Assembly (NCBI GenBank): GCA_026724425.1
Contig: JAIUCV010000003.1
Coordinates: 65,277,088 to 65,341,087, forward strand
Length of the DNA stretch: 64,000 bases
Direction of reading: 5' to 3'
Source: Erythrophleum ivorense
Taxonomy: Eukaryota > Streptophyta > Magnoliopsida > Fabales > Fabaceae
Position numbers and translations under genes: made by a program
Part shown: in pieces, positions 49,501 to 60,740 of the stretch
Layout of the letters: the number at the start of each line of letters is the position of its first letter
Numbering within the stretch: the first letter of the stretch is position 1
Notes under the pieces: generated by a model
Database searches by the model: none
Told to the model about the DNA's origin: nothing
What the model saw: only the letters and a program-made list of their open reading frames with translations

Positions 49501-52500
49501 ATAATAATTACATCCTTTATCTATATAGGTAAGGAGAGTTCATTATTATCAAAGAGTCTTGTAGTAATTACTTATTATTATCTTTATGAGTTGCCATCCT
49601 CTTAGAGAATTATCTTTTGTATTCAGATTTATCTAGTTTAGTATAAATAATAAGGGGACTAACAATGTGTGTATGTACACTACAAGTGAGCAAACCTTCC
49701 CATTCAACATATCTTTGCTTTAACCATAAATTTCAACACATATCAGTAAATCAATCTTCTAATATAACAAAATGGTAAAAAGCTTACTATACTATATAAC
49801 ATGGCTTTTACATGTTTAAAGCTAGTAATAGTGTCAGCGGTATTTTTTGAAAGATCTAAACATTAGAGATACTTCTGAATTGGAATCCATCTTATCCCTG
49901 CTGAATTCAATCTTTTTGTCTTCCACTTTGTATAAAAGAAGCTGGACTTTAGATTCTTTCAGAATATATCCTTGTAAATTCATTTTACAATCCCAAGTTT
50001 CGACCCCTTATTCAAATCAAGTGAGTTACGTCCTTGAGTAGCCTATTTACAAGTCGAAACCCCTCCTAAGGTTAAGTCTTCACTCTGTACATCAAGAATC
50101 TCCAGGATTAAATCTAGCATGTCACAGACTCATAGGCCCAATAAAGTGCAGTCTCTTGATAAATGCATAATGCATTGTTCTAACTCCTTTACACTACCAG
50201 TAGCCACCTCTATCTGGAATAGGCTTTTTGGTGTTTCTGGAGCTAAGTTGCATTGGTACAGTTGCAGGTATGGTACGAGTATGGGATACGGCAATTTTTA
50301 GCAAATATAAGGTATGGGTACAATGAAATATGTTTGTTAAAAAAAATACAAAATATATAATATACAATAATTTTTATCAGTAATAAAATAAATAATAAAT
50401 ATTCATAATGTATAATTAATTAACCTGATAAGTTAAATTCACTTAAATTAATTAAATGTTTATCTAATTGAACATAGTGTTTTAAAAAAAAAACTGAAAA
50501 GAAAAGCAGTCATTTAGGTAGCTAGAGCACATCATGAATTTGATTAAAATATGTCTCAATTGGTTTGGGTGTGCTTAGCTGTTTAGTTCAAGAGACCCAC
50601 AGCATGCACATTAAACCACCATCACCAATACAATTTTGCAACCACAGAGCTTAAGGAGAGAGAATGGGAGAAATCCATGGAGTGCTACAGCTTTTCTCAA
50701 AAGGTCAGAATCACAGAATGACGTTGAAGGTGACAGGTTTGCTTTAGAGGGAGAGGAAATAAACTTAAGGGTATGAAGTTTCATAAACAAATCTAACCAT
50801 AACTGAAGTCTCGTTAAATTCTTCTTCCCATAGCAGTATCTTGCCACACTCCAAGCGTACCTGTATGGCTATTGTACCTGGGAAGGGTACAGCTTAATTT
50901 TAGCCATACCTGCACTTCATAGGTTTGGAGCATCCTCAGTGTGCCCACTAAGCTTGGAGAAAAACCTTTTAATTAGCTTCAGAGGTTGCAGCAGAAGCAA
51001 GGAGCATAGAGTTTTGAGGCACTGTACTAGGTATGCTATAATTTGGTATACTAGGCCATAGTAGAATGCTTAGATTCTGAGGAAAAAGATTGTCCTTAAA
51101 TTTCTCTTGTGACAATATTGTATTCATCGCCTCCATTGGCTGTTCAGCACAAGATTTTTTCCCCCCTTCTCAAGACATGCAGAGAGATTGAAGAGCTCTT
51201 TTGTATTAGAGGTATGTTTATGGAGGCAGATTCATACATTCTGATTATATAAAGAAGAAGAAAAAAAGTTTGGGGGCGGGGGGATCTAATACCAGAACTA
51301 GATATATTATTTTGCAACACGTCCCACAACTCCAAGTTACTAGACAGATTCATGTTATTTGGTTGGTTTATATAAATTCAACCACTAAAACCTTGAGGAT
51401 TAAATCAGCTAGGCTTACCCTACAAATTTAATAGCAGAATAACTACAAAAAGTTGAAATGTGCAAATAGGAAAGAGTTAACTGAAAGTCATGGTAGAATG
51501 AGGCAGCCTTACCTAGGCTTTCTAACATGCCTTCAACAGCCTCGGGATTTGCAGTTACTGTGGGTCCATTAGTCATTTGGCGGTTGTATGAATTATATCC
51601 CCCGAAAGTGTGCCTCTTGGGGTCCAGTAAAGATATGCATATGGAGAGAGAGTTAACAAGAACAGACTTTGGCCGAGACTCTTCCAAAGCATGCTGAAAC
51701 AGTCTCCCTATAAAGCTGCAAACAAGAGATAAATATTAGGATATATGAAGAAGAAAAGAATGGATGAACTTTAAGTTATAAAAACTAAATTAGAACAGCA
51801 TTCACAACCAAAGCAACAAGATTAGGATAGGAAAAACCCTACCTAGGGCTGCAGACTTTAGCAGAAAACCCAGGCGGAGCAAATCTTGTTATAGCACACA
51901 GTGTTTCAGCAGCATTAGCATGCACTTCTGGAGAATCCTGTAAAAGCCATATCAAAGAAATATATGGTCAATGTTAATATTAAAGGAACAAAAATTATAG
52001 CACACAAAAATATTGCTGCACTCTTGGGAAAGAGAAGATGGCTACATGCACAGATTCACGTTTCTTACACAATTTATTTAATCATACTTTCCATGAGACC
52101 AACCATTATCTAAAGTGATTTACTGTTCTTTTTTTTGGGGGGGGGGGGGGGGGGGGACGTGATAATTTCCATCTTACATTGAACTGAAGGCATGGGCTTG
52201 GTATTCTAGGTGAGGTATTCAGTATTTGTCGAGATGTTATGGTAGTTTCAAGTGAATTTCAGTCTTTGGAGGTGAGGTATTTTTTTTACCACATTGGCAT
52301 TGAATTAAAGCCTCATGAAATAACTAGGTAATTGGTATCATGGCAATGGGTGGCATAATCAGCCCATGACCCATAATACATCCATTAAATTACCCATCCT
52401 AATCTAGCCACATGTTAAACTCATACTCTTATGTTTTGTTATGCAGTCATGGTTTATTCCTGGATATCCACTAGATATTGTTGTTATATCACCTACCCAC

Positions 52501-55500
52501 AATGCTAAGGTCCTGCCAGCCATTGTTGTACAATATAGGAATAAATCTGTTTCTGACGGTCCAATCACTCATCAAATTATTCTCAATGAAGCTAGAATGC
52601 TTTACACAACTCATCATGCGAGGTAAACTAGAGCATCAGTGACAATTTCTTTAATGATATTTCTTATATCAATAGTAGAGTTCTGACCCTTTTTTTAAAC
52701 CATAACTTGGTCTTAGCTTATATCACCTAAGGGGAACCTTGGCGCAACGGTAAGGTTGTCACAACCTGAGATCATGGGTTCGAGGTGAGGAAACAGCCTC
52801 TTGCGAATGTAAGGTAAGGCTGTGTACAATAAACCATGTGGGTTCGCCACTTCCCCAGATCCCGCACAAGGTGGGAGTTTCGTGCACCGGGTTGCCCTTT
52901 TTTTTATAAAATTATAATGATCTTATGTAATCTTAATAAATGATATTAAAAAAAAGGTGAGAAACAAATCTCAAAGAATGGACAAAAAATTATGAGATTA
53001 AAAAATTATTTAATTTATGATAATGAAATTATAAATTGAAAAATTCAAGTAATAGACGATTGGGCAGATTGGATGCCTATCCAAACAATAGGCTAATGAA
53101 TGGATTGACTACTCGCCCACTAAAAGGTGATAGATGAATTGGATGTTTTGTAAACTTTCTCATGGATTATAAATGGTTTAAGAGGTTATTTTCAACCCAC
53201 ACAATACACTCCAATCCATAATGTGACTGACTACCCAATTTGTCACCCCTAATCATAGGCAGGTGTTTTGATGTTGGTTTGTTGGTTTTGCTGAATCACA
53301 ATCAAAGCTCTTGCTGCTACTTGGAAATTCACAAATGGTCAAAATGCAGGGAGCCACAGATTGAAGGATTTAGCACTAGTAAGGGACTTTATGCATCCCA
53401 CCAAGGGTAAGGGGACAATTGGAAGAAGGTTAAGGAGGCCACTGATTAGTGAGTTGAACACTTATGAGGAGTTATATAATGCAGTACGAGAGAAAGAAAT
53501 ATTGTTCAATCATATAATTTGATCATGTAATTGTGATTTGGGAATTTGGGTTTGTAATTGAGAATTTAGAGTGATTTAAGGTTAATCAATCAATTAATAA
53601 TTTAGAATTTTAATAATGATAGTTGTGCCTAGGGATATACTGTCCAATAGAAGGTTTTTTTATGATTCTAGGACTGTTTGAATTATAGCTCAGTTGAAAT
53701 TATATAGGTTACCATCAGATTTAGGAAATTACCCATTATGACTGAACTTGAATAAAAGCTATTGAGTGTTTTTAGTTTATTTTCCTTGATTTCCTTTAGT
53801 GTTTCTAGTTTGTTTTCCCTGACTTTCATCCCGTATTGCATCAATATGTCATTGGTATGTCTTGGTCAATAAGTAGCCAAAAGGAAGCCAAGAAAAGGCT
53901 GAAGGGGGTCACTGAGATGTAGCAAAGTTGATGGAGCTACCCGCCATAGACATTGTCTCAGTATTGTGTTCTATTTTTGTTCAGATTCGGTTTTCTTTTA
54001 GTAATAAGCTAAAGCATTGAAAAATCCAGCTTGAGGGGGAGTGCTAAAAGTACACTTGCTTTCAAAATTCTTACTAATTAAGTTTTCTGTAGTGTACCCG
54101 AAGTAAAGAAATAAGAGTCATTATGTAGTCATAGTATCAGAACAAATAGAGGTTTAAAGGCTTCATGTTTTGTACATATCATTCTTGAGTTTTTCAATGA
54201 GATACATTTCTGCATGCTTATCCAGTAGAGATGGGTGTCAGGTCAATTTCAATATGCTTGCTCATCTCCTTGTACTTTGTGTACCTTCAGTTTTAAAAAT
54301 AATCTCCTAGAATCCTTGGAAGTTTTTAATGATAATTTTGTTATTAACAAATAATAATAATAATAATATTTGAATGCTCAATCGGGTTAGCAAGGTAATA
54401 ATAATAATATTTTACATTAAAGTTCATCACACCCAAAGTACAATCAAATGAAGGGCATAACTGCATTTTTCAGTAATGGTAATACAATTGAAAAAGGACA
54501 CTATTGTTTCTAATAATGACGTATGAACTACAAAGAAAAGGCACATCAGGAAAGGTAACTTCCTAAAAAATTTTATGTTCAATCTCTCAGCATAGAAAGT
54601 TTATATAGCATCTATAAGAAATCTTCACATATGCAAACTGCAATTGCCTCCATGCTTCATGCAGCATGAGAAGACAATGATATTTATTATAATTTAGAAT
54701 GTCATCGTATTTGGGATTGAGGGTTTTCTAAATAAGAACTTGTGGTAACTTAGGGTTTTCTAAATTCTACTAGGGGTAAATACGCCAAAAAATATTTACC
54801 CCTAGTAGAATTTTAGAAGGAAAGCAGTAGTCATTTTTCATATACTTCAGGATCATTTGGAATTTAGTACAATTAGGTTTGCTTACGTTGCCCATAAATA
54901 GACCTGTTCTCATCCTTATGATCTAATCCTTATTATGATATTAACCAAAGAAATATTTGAGCTTTTGTTACTGTTTTTGAGTTTTTCCCTTGGCTCCCAT
55001 TGCCGTACTGCATTAATGCATCAACTAGACAGCATCACGTATTATCAATCCATTCACATGCCATAAAATACCTTTAAGGGTAGACATATTAACATATCCC
55101 TTTGTTAAGTTCATATTCATATAGGTTCTTAGAAACTGATACTACTTACTGAAGAACTGAACTTGTCCACAATCATCTCAAGCACATCAATGTCTTCAAT
55201 CCATTGCATTGCATCCACATGATTCACGTACATATGCTCATCAGCACCAATCAAGCGTATCAAAACCTGTTTAACAGAAAAGAAGAACGAACACAGAAAT
55301 TACAGAAAAGATAGATATGGACACCTCACACAATACAAACAGGAATGGTAACTTCAGTCACCAAAGAGAGTAAATGATGTCAACAGTTAAAAATATTAAT
55401 TCCAACCATATCATGTACATCAGCCTCAGATATAATCATATAAAGTAAAGCAACAAACTTTGAACTGCAAAGAAACTCAAGGGAAGTGTAACCAACGAGT

Positions 55501-58500
55501 TTCAACATTATAGAGCGTGAATAGATCTTGCCAAACAAACCTCCATGATAGATGTAATTCCAATTAAATCAACTAGCTTCTTCACAATTTCCTGATGAGC
55601 CTAGATAGCCATAAATACAACATGTCAGCCAACTGGAAATTGAGAATTAAAGAAAGCATGACTCAACATTAATAACAGGCACTGATTCATTTTATACTAG
55701 ATTAGCATTATTCTGCATCCTTATTCCTATCCCTATGTATAAGACTGGTCAGGAGTGACCATATAGAACTTAACACCATCAGCGTCTACCACAATAATCC
55801 TAGCTTTAGTAAGTTATACTGAAATTTCAACAAGATCAAAGACAGTTGATCATTTTGTGACAGTTCAGACTCATGATAAATTCAGTTAAAAGGAAGCCCA
55901 CTGACTGCATTAGTGTGAAAAAAGACTAAACTTATAATCAAATGAAATACTAAGAGTTAAGATCTCTGACTAACAAAAAGAGTCAAATTAAATCATGGAT
56001 GCTAAATCATCTGGAAATACCACTGTGTAAAGATTACAAAGCCATTATTTTGTTTTCTCATAAAACAAAGTTCAAATGTTATGCTTATAAATATTTTTTT
56101 CTTGGACATAAAAAAAAGAACATAAAGAGTCCCCCGGCTTTTTTTCAAAAGTGCAACTCAGAAAGCAGAAAGCAGAAATCAGAAAACATCATTTTTTATG
56201 TTTACAATTGTAACCTACCTTGGTTTAAACACAGGGAACAAGTAAGAGAAACTGTTTCCATTAATGGCATAGTTGTAATTATATTTAAAGCTTGACTAAC
56301 ATTATAATCACAGCAAACCTGAAGTCTGTGTTCATCACTATTTGGCCCAATCTCATAGGGTTACATAACACAGCATATGAAGGTGCTCTCAACGTGAATA
56401 TAGGGATTGGACATGGGGTAGCCATGATTGCTGCCCATCATATCCACTCAGCTGAAAAGAAGACGGTGGGGATTCAAAACTTGGAGTTGCCTTTAAAAAA
56501 GGCTATTGAGAAATCTTTTTTTCTAAGTGAGTGATGTGTTTCTTGGTAAGAAAATCTTGCAGCAACCATTAATCTTTTTTATTAGTTGGGCGCTGCACTT
56601 GAAATGGTTGCTGCACCAGAAAACCTACTTTTTTGTTACCATGAAATTTTCTCTCCTAATGGCATGAAATTTTAATGCTACAGTTTTAATCAGTTCTCAT
56701 CCTGTGAATGTTGCAGACTGTCAAAGCTTGTATTAATTTAATCATAAAGTATGTCTAGCGTTTAACATTATATGCACTGTGGATATAAATGTTGAAATAT
56801 TACTGTAGGTTGAATGCTCCAAGCATCAACAATGTCCAATAGAATTCTGGCTAAGAAAGAGGCTGCAGAAATGGAACTATTCAGAAAGTGATTGATGATG
56901 CCAAGTTTGGGAAGGGCAGACTGATCCATAAATTTGAAAAACCTAATTGGAATTTCATCACGTTCTAAGCACCAACCATATTTTCTGTATTTCAGTTATA
57001 AAACTAACCGTTTTCTTTTAAAGGCTGCTTTTATTATGATTATTATTTTTTAAATTGTTTGTATTTTGTTTCTCTGATTCTGAGACTAGCAGCCATTTAG
57101 TTTACATTTCCCAACTACCAGAAATTTTGGGGACAAGTATTTGCTGCTGCCTCTTCAGTGGGATAAAGTGGTCTTCTTAGCCTCACTATGGTGCTCAGCC
57201 TAGCAATTTTAAAGGCATTTCTTTGCTAGACATGCAGAAGAGAGCTCTGCTTAGTTGATGTGCTTCGTTTGGTTGCTCTAGCATTTGCACTTTTGGTTTC
57301 TCCAAGGTCCGATCTTATCCTCTGCTCTTGTACTTCTTCCATAGCCACTGATAAGATTAATGCAATCAAGAACCTGAAGAGAATGGCTCAGAAGAACCGG
57401 TGCCACTTGCACAAGGCCAGTGGAGAATGACAGATTATTGTACTGATTCATTTTCTCTCTTCAGAATAACAAGTCTGCCATTTTAGACACACCACCAGAC
57501 TCCAAAGCCTCATATTAAAGGTCCCATTACCATAATGTGTTTGATATGTTCCCAGGTCAGACAAATGTTTAATTTTGATGGCAACCTCCACCAACTCCAC
57601 AATACAAAGACGCAAACATACTAGAACAAATGAACAATTTTCATAAAGACCCAGAAGACCACAGGGACTAACCCATAGCAAGTTAACGAATTCACATGTC
57701 CATTAATAAAACCTGAAATGCTTTCCTCACTAGAACTGTGGATTGAACTTTCAATCTTATACTTTTCACTTCTGATTCGCACAAGATATAGAAGCTTTGA
57801 TATAAATAGGCCATTCACAACAACAGACCAAAGTCCACAATCAAATGAAGACATTTTCAAAGTTCCTGTAAAAACTGGTATATTATGCAGAACTGATACT
57901 TGCGGTGGAACATCATATATCATGTAATGCCAATAATGCAAGTCAACATATAAAGTTTCAACTAGCCTATTTAATTAGATTCAGACCCTTTCTTCAACTT
58001 CGTAATCTGCATCAAACATATAGCTTGTATAATTATTTTCTAAAGGACAAAATAAGGAAAGGCAGGGAATACATAAGCCAACAAATTTGGTTTCTTTAAT
58101 TGAAACTGTATCATGTTCTGCAATAATCATTCACAAATCATTATGAACAACAAGCCAGTACTCAATAGAATTACTGAAATAAACCTCCTATCTCACCAAA
58201 CATTAGTGAGATAGACTCCAGAATTAAAACAACAAACAGAGACAATCCACCAGTTTTAGAAGAATTGCCTTCACAGGAAAACAGAGAAAAAAGATAGCAC
58301 ACTAGCTATTCGAGATGCTAGGAATCTCCAGTCCTCTCTTAGATTCAGCATGCCTTCTCACACCCTGCTCACACCTTCTAATTCTCTCCCATTAACAGAA
58401 TGACCCACGTGTACCCACTCTGGTAAAGACATGTGTCCAATGCCCAAAACCCAAAAAACACTTGATAACAATCTCCTCACAACCATCCTTCCCACTACCT

Positions 58501-59269
58501 CCCTGTATAGACCTTCTAAAAAAGACCTTGACTATTAACGGCTCATCAGATCAGAGATCAATCTGATAGCTGTATGTCATGGTACAAAATTTGTGTTGTA
58601 TAATAACAAAAAGTAGAGAACTTACTTGTAGATATTGCATGAAAGGAACTGTCTTGCGTAACAATAGACATACAACAACCTAGCACCATAAGAACCTAAG
58701 ATATATAAGGCCACAATAATTTTTAACAGGAACTTAAAAAAAAAGGAAAATAATCAAGTAAACAGGAAACGCAGAGACTGTCAATAGCATGCTAAGTCCA
58801 CTTTACAAGTGCTAAAGATTATACAGTAATAAGTAAACTTCAAATCTCAAAATATCAGTACCTTGCTAAAATATCCAGCCAATAGGTTACTATGGGATGG
58901 CTTTGGATCCAAAAAGGAGAATAACAAATTCATTAACTGCCAAGAAACAATGCAATCAGCAATAAAAGCTTTAGCAAAGATATTTTAAGTTAAAAGAGCT
59001 TTATGGGTGTGGTTTCTCACTTCCTCATCCTCTACAAGAGTTTTGAGTATGATATCAACTTCACAGGTAAAAATCTCACAAGCAATAAAAGGAAACCTGT
59101 AACAAAATAGTAGTAAAAACATTTATCACTACAAAACTTCCCAACCAGGAACTTAAATATATGTTCATTTTTAGCAACCTACTTGAAAGTTCGCTTCTTT
59201 TCAGCATCCTCGGCACCTTCTTCAACAATGTATCGTAACAACTGTTCAACCTGTGCTCTTCCACGCAAA
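43581..59269 (-). CDS. SAPS-domain regulatory subunit of protein phosphatase 6 (5' end outside window)
   Basis: Seventeen coding exons, in transcript order: 59,183-59,269; 59,021-59,096; 58,862-58,936; 58,626-58,679; 55,541-55,600; 55,150-55,266; 51,843-51,937; 51,513-51,715; 48,979-49,076; 48,374-48,477; 48,134-48,299; 47,886-48,008; 47,594-47,676; 47,246-47,387; 45,823-45,852; 44,313-44,383; 43,581-44,148. All have GT-AG borders and keep frame, giving 716 residues from LRGRAQVEQLLRYIVEE to the stop. This matches plant SIT4-associated (SAPS) proteins, regulatory subunits guiding the PP6 catalytic subunit; Arabidopsis members (for example AT1G07990, AT3G45190) act in cell-division and auxin-transporter dephosphorylation complexes. 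Diagnostic stretches are VLIRLIGADEH, YGKLQPPLGKHRLKIVEF, CLESKN, RDSDEDDYQDRDYDVAALAN, DVYFDDESAEVVISSLRLGD and FTNSNWFAF. The C-terminus is acidic and Ser/Pro-rich, probably disordered. About 50 N-terminal residues, expected before LRGR, are not found up to 64,000. Confidence 0.93.
44704..44737. repeat. Oligo(T)-oligo(G) tract in intron
   Basis: About ten T followed by 19 G, one A and four G. It lies in the intron between exons 44,313-44,383 and 45,823-45,852. Similar T(n)G(n) junctions recur elsewhere in the window. Confidence 0.85.
46179..46445. repeat. Pair of diverged dispersed-repeat copies in intron
   Basis: Two similar stretches of about 55 bp occur at about 46,179-46,235 (GCATTGTCAAAGACCGCTTA ... 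GTTAAGTGAAGGCTCTAA) and 46,387-46,440 (TCATGTCAAAGGCCATTTCA ... ATTAAGTGAATGCTCTAA). They share an ordered set of landmarks and appear to be remnants of one dispersed repeat type within the intron between exons 45,823-45,852 and 47,246-47,387. Confidence 0.45.
49077..51512. other. Large intron of the phosphatase-subunit gene
   Basis: Intron of 2.4 kb between exons 51,513-51,715 and 48,979-49,076. No other exon is required by the protein comparison, since the reading frame is continuous across it (LESLG to DLLKLL). The content is single-copy-looking AT-rich DNA. Open frames near 49,847-50,300 and 50,611-50,847 match nothing I recognise. Confidence 0.55.
52131..52156. repeat. Oligo(T)-oligo(G) tract in intron
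   Basis: Six T directly followed by 20 G in the intron between exons 55,150-55,266 and 51,843-51,937. Such a long pure G run is unstable and error-prone, so its length in the assembly may be unreliable. Confidence 0.85.
52731..52905 (+). mobile_element. Au-family SINE
   Basis: tRNA-derived retroposon of about 175 bp. It starts GGGGAACCTTGGCGCAACGG, containing the pol III A box, and has a B box GGGTTCGAGGT at about 52,777-52,787. The Au body follows: GGAAACAGCCTCTTGCGAAT, AAGGTAAGGCTGTGTACAAT, CTTCCCCAGATCCCGCACA and GTGCACCGGGTTGCCC, ending in a T run. These landmarks and their order match the Au SINE found across angiosperms. It is inserted antisense in an intron of the phosphatase-subunit gene. 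It is better preserved than the copy at 15,951. No clear target-site duplication was found. Confidence 0.88.
54035..54140 (+). mobile_element. Possible Ty1/copia LTR remnant
   Basis: GCTTGAGGGGGAGTGCTAAA at about 54,028-54,050 resembles a copia polypurine tract (TTGAGGGGGAG) followed by a TG-starting LTR. About 80 bases later AGTATCAGAACA resembles a mutated tRNA-Met primer-binding phrase (TGGTATCAGAGC). The spacing is far too short for a normal LTR, and no retroelement ORF is nearby, so this is at most a highly reduced remnant. Confidence 0.25.
54762..54813. repeat. Perfect 21-bp inverted repeat (hairpin)
   Basis: AAATTCTACTAGGGGTAAAT plus A (54,762-54,782) is the exact reverse complement of 54,793-54,813, with a 10-base loop. 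Outside the arms, pairing continues for a few bases allowing a one-base bulge. It lies in the 3.2-kb intron between exons 55,150-55,266 and 51,843-51,937. Confidence 0.9.
55601..58625. other. 3-kb intron with unidentified GC-richer stretch
   Basis: Intron of the phosphatase-subunit gene between exons 58,626-58,679 and 55,541-55,600. The part about 56,300-57,430 is less AT-rich and has short coding-like runs on the + strand, such as GIGHGVAMIAAHHIHSAEKK (about 56,400) and NAIKNLKRMAQKNRCHLHKA (about 57,360-57,420), interrupted by stops. It may be a retroposed gene remnant; I do not recognise the source. Confidence 0.3.
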
Positions 59270-60598
59270 CTGCAATAGACAACACAACTTCATCAGCCAC
59301 CAATTTAATTATAAAAACAACTGTTATTCAAACTGTCAAATGCATGGTAGCAAAGCACCACAGTTGCAGGAAATCCAAATGGAAAAAATCCAGCCTGAAA
59401 ATATCAATAATATTATTATCCAAGCCAATGAAAAATATAATTTATACCGTGGAAAAAATATTGCAAAATTTACAAGACCAAGGTTAAGCCTGTAGAAGAA
59501 ATTTATGATGTCAACCAATTTTCTTCTTTTTTTGGGGGAGGGGTGTCTACCTATGCTTCCACAACACTAAATGTTTTAGGGGGGGAAAAGTAATAAGCAG
59601 TTTTGTTTTGAATCTATAGGAAAATATTGTCTAACAGGCACAAGACTTGTATGCTTAAAATTACTTACTAAATATACACTAAAAAGAACATATTAAACCT
59701 GCCTTAAAAATATACCAAAAAATATATATAAATAGCGCTTAAATGCATGTAACAACTTACAATTTTCAGCAAATCTGGGGGAAAAAAAAAATATACACAC
59801 ACACTATAAAATAATATTCCCAATTCATATAATCCAGAATATGAAAGGACAAAGAAAATAAAAGATCATTCTCTTCTTCAAGATTGCCTATGCAGATCTT
59901 AGATGTTATAATGAACTTCTCAGTAATACAATCAATTTTCTATTGTTTCATTTAAGTTTCTCTATCTCTTCCTCCTTGTCATCACAGAATGAATCGCCTA
60001 CACCCTTTTCACCTTGGCTGATTGCAGGCAACATTAACAGACAAATTTGAAGTTAGCACTATCATGCTCATGCTTTAGTCCTAAATGTTCACAAATTATC
60101 AGAATTTTTTTTTTTTTGGGGGTCCAAAATTACCCAACCCCACCCCACCAAAAAAAATCATTCAACACTATGAAACTTAACCACACTGAGGTACTTTCCA
60201 TCCAAATTTTAACAAAAATAATCACATGAATGTTAAAATTTTACAAAAAATTATTTTTCAGAGTCTGTTTCACTTGTATAGTTTCATAGCATCCTGAGGC
60301 TATTACTGAGTTTAAGCTGGAAAATTTGAGTTCCACATGTCATCTTAATCCTAACAATGACTTCAAATGACAACAAAAGTGTTCAAAGTAAAAGTGAAAC
60401 ATACTTTCAACACTAAATTATTCATTATTTTAACATTTTCAAAATTAGGACCGAAACACAAACAAGTCAAGCGGTAAATAAACAAACCATAAGAAGGTTG
60501 AATGTCACACTTTAAATCATAAGATGAAAACTGGTCTCATGCCAAACAACAAGGAAGTAAAGTATAATTTATCTTTTAAAAAAACAAAATTGCTTAAA

Positions 60599-60617
60599 TA
60601 AGCATGTAAACCGAGCA
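60599..60617. repeat. Left target-site duplication of the LINE
   Basis: TAAGCATGTAAACCGAGCA, 19 bases, identical to 63,819-63,837. The base after differs (A here, T on the right copy), and the bases before differ, apart from ambiguity with the TTG tail. Confidence 0.9.
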
Positions 60618-60740
60618 ACTCTGCCTATGATGAACTTTCATGTAAATTATTTTTCATAGCCGGTCCCAAGCCCGGGAAAAAGAGGAGGGTTGTGTTAGGC
60701 AGTCGACAGCCAACGTAAAACTTTGTCGAATCTTTATGAC

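Noticed and set aside
52741..52790. A nuclear tRNA gene (A and B boxes visible)
   Set aside because: No cloverleaf or acceptor stem closes, and the downstream sequence is the Au SINE body.
60723..60740. LINE ORF start at TTG 60,723
   Set aside because: Plant mRNAs normally use ATG; the first ATG in this frame is 60,741.
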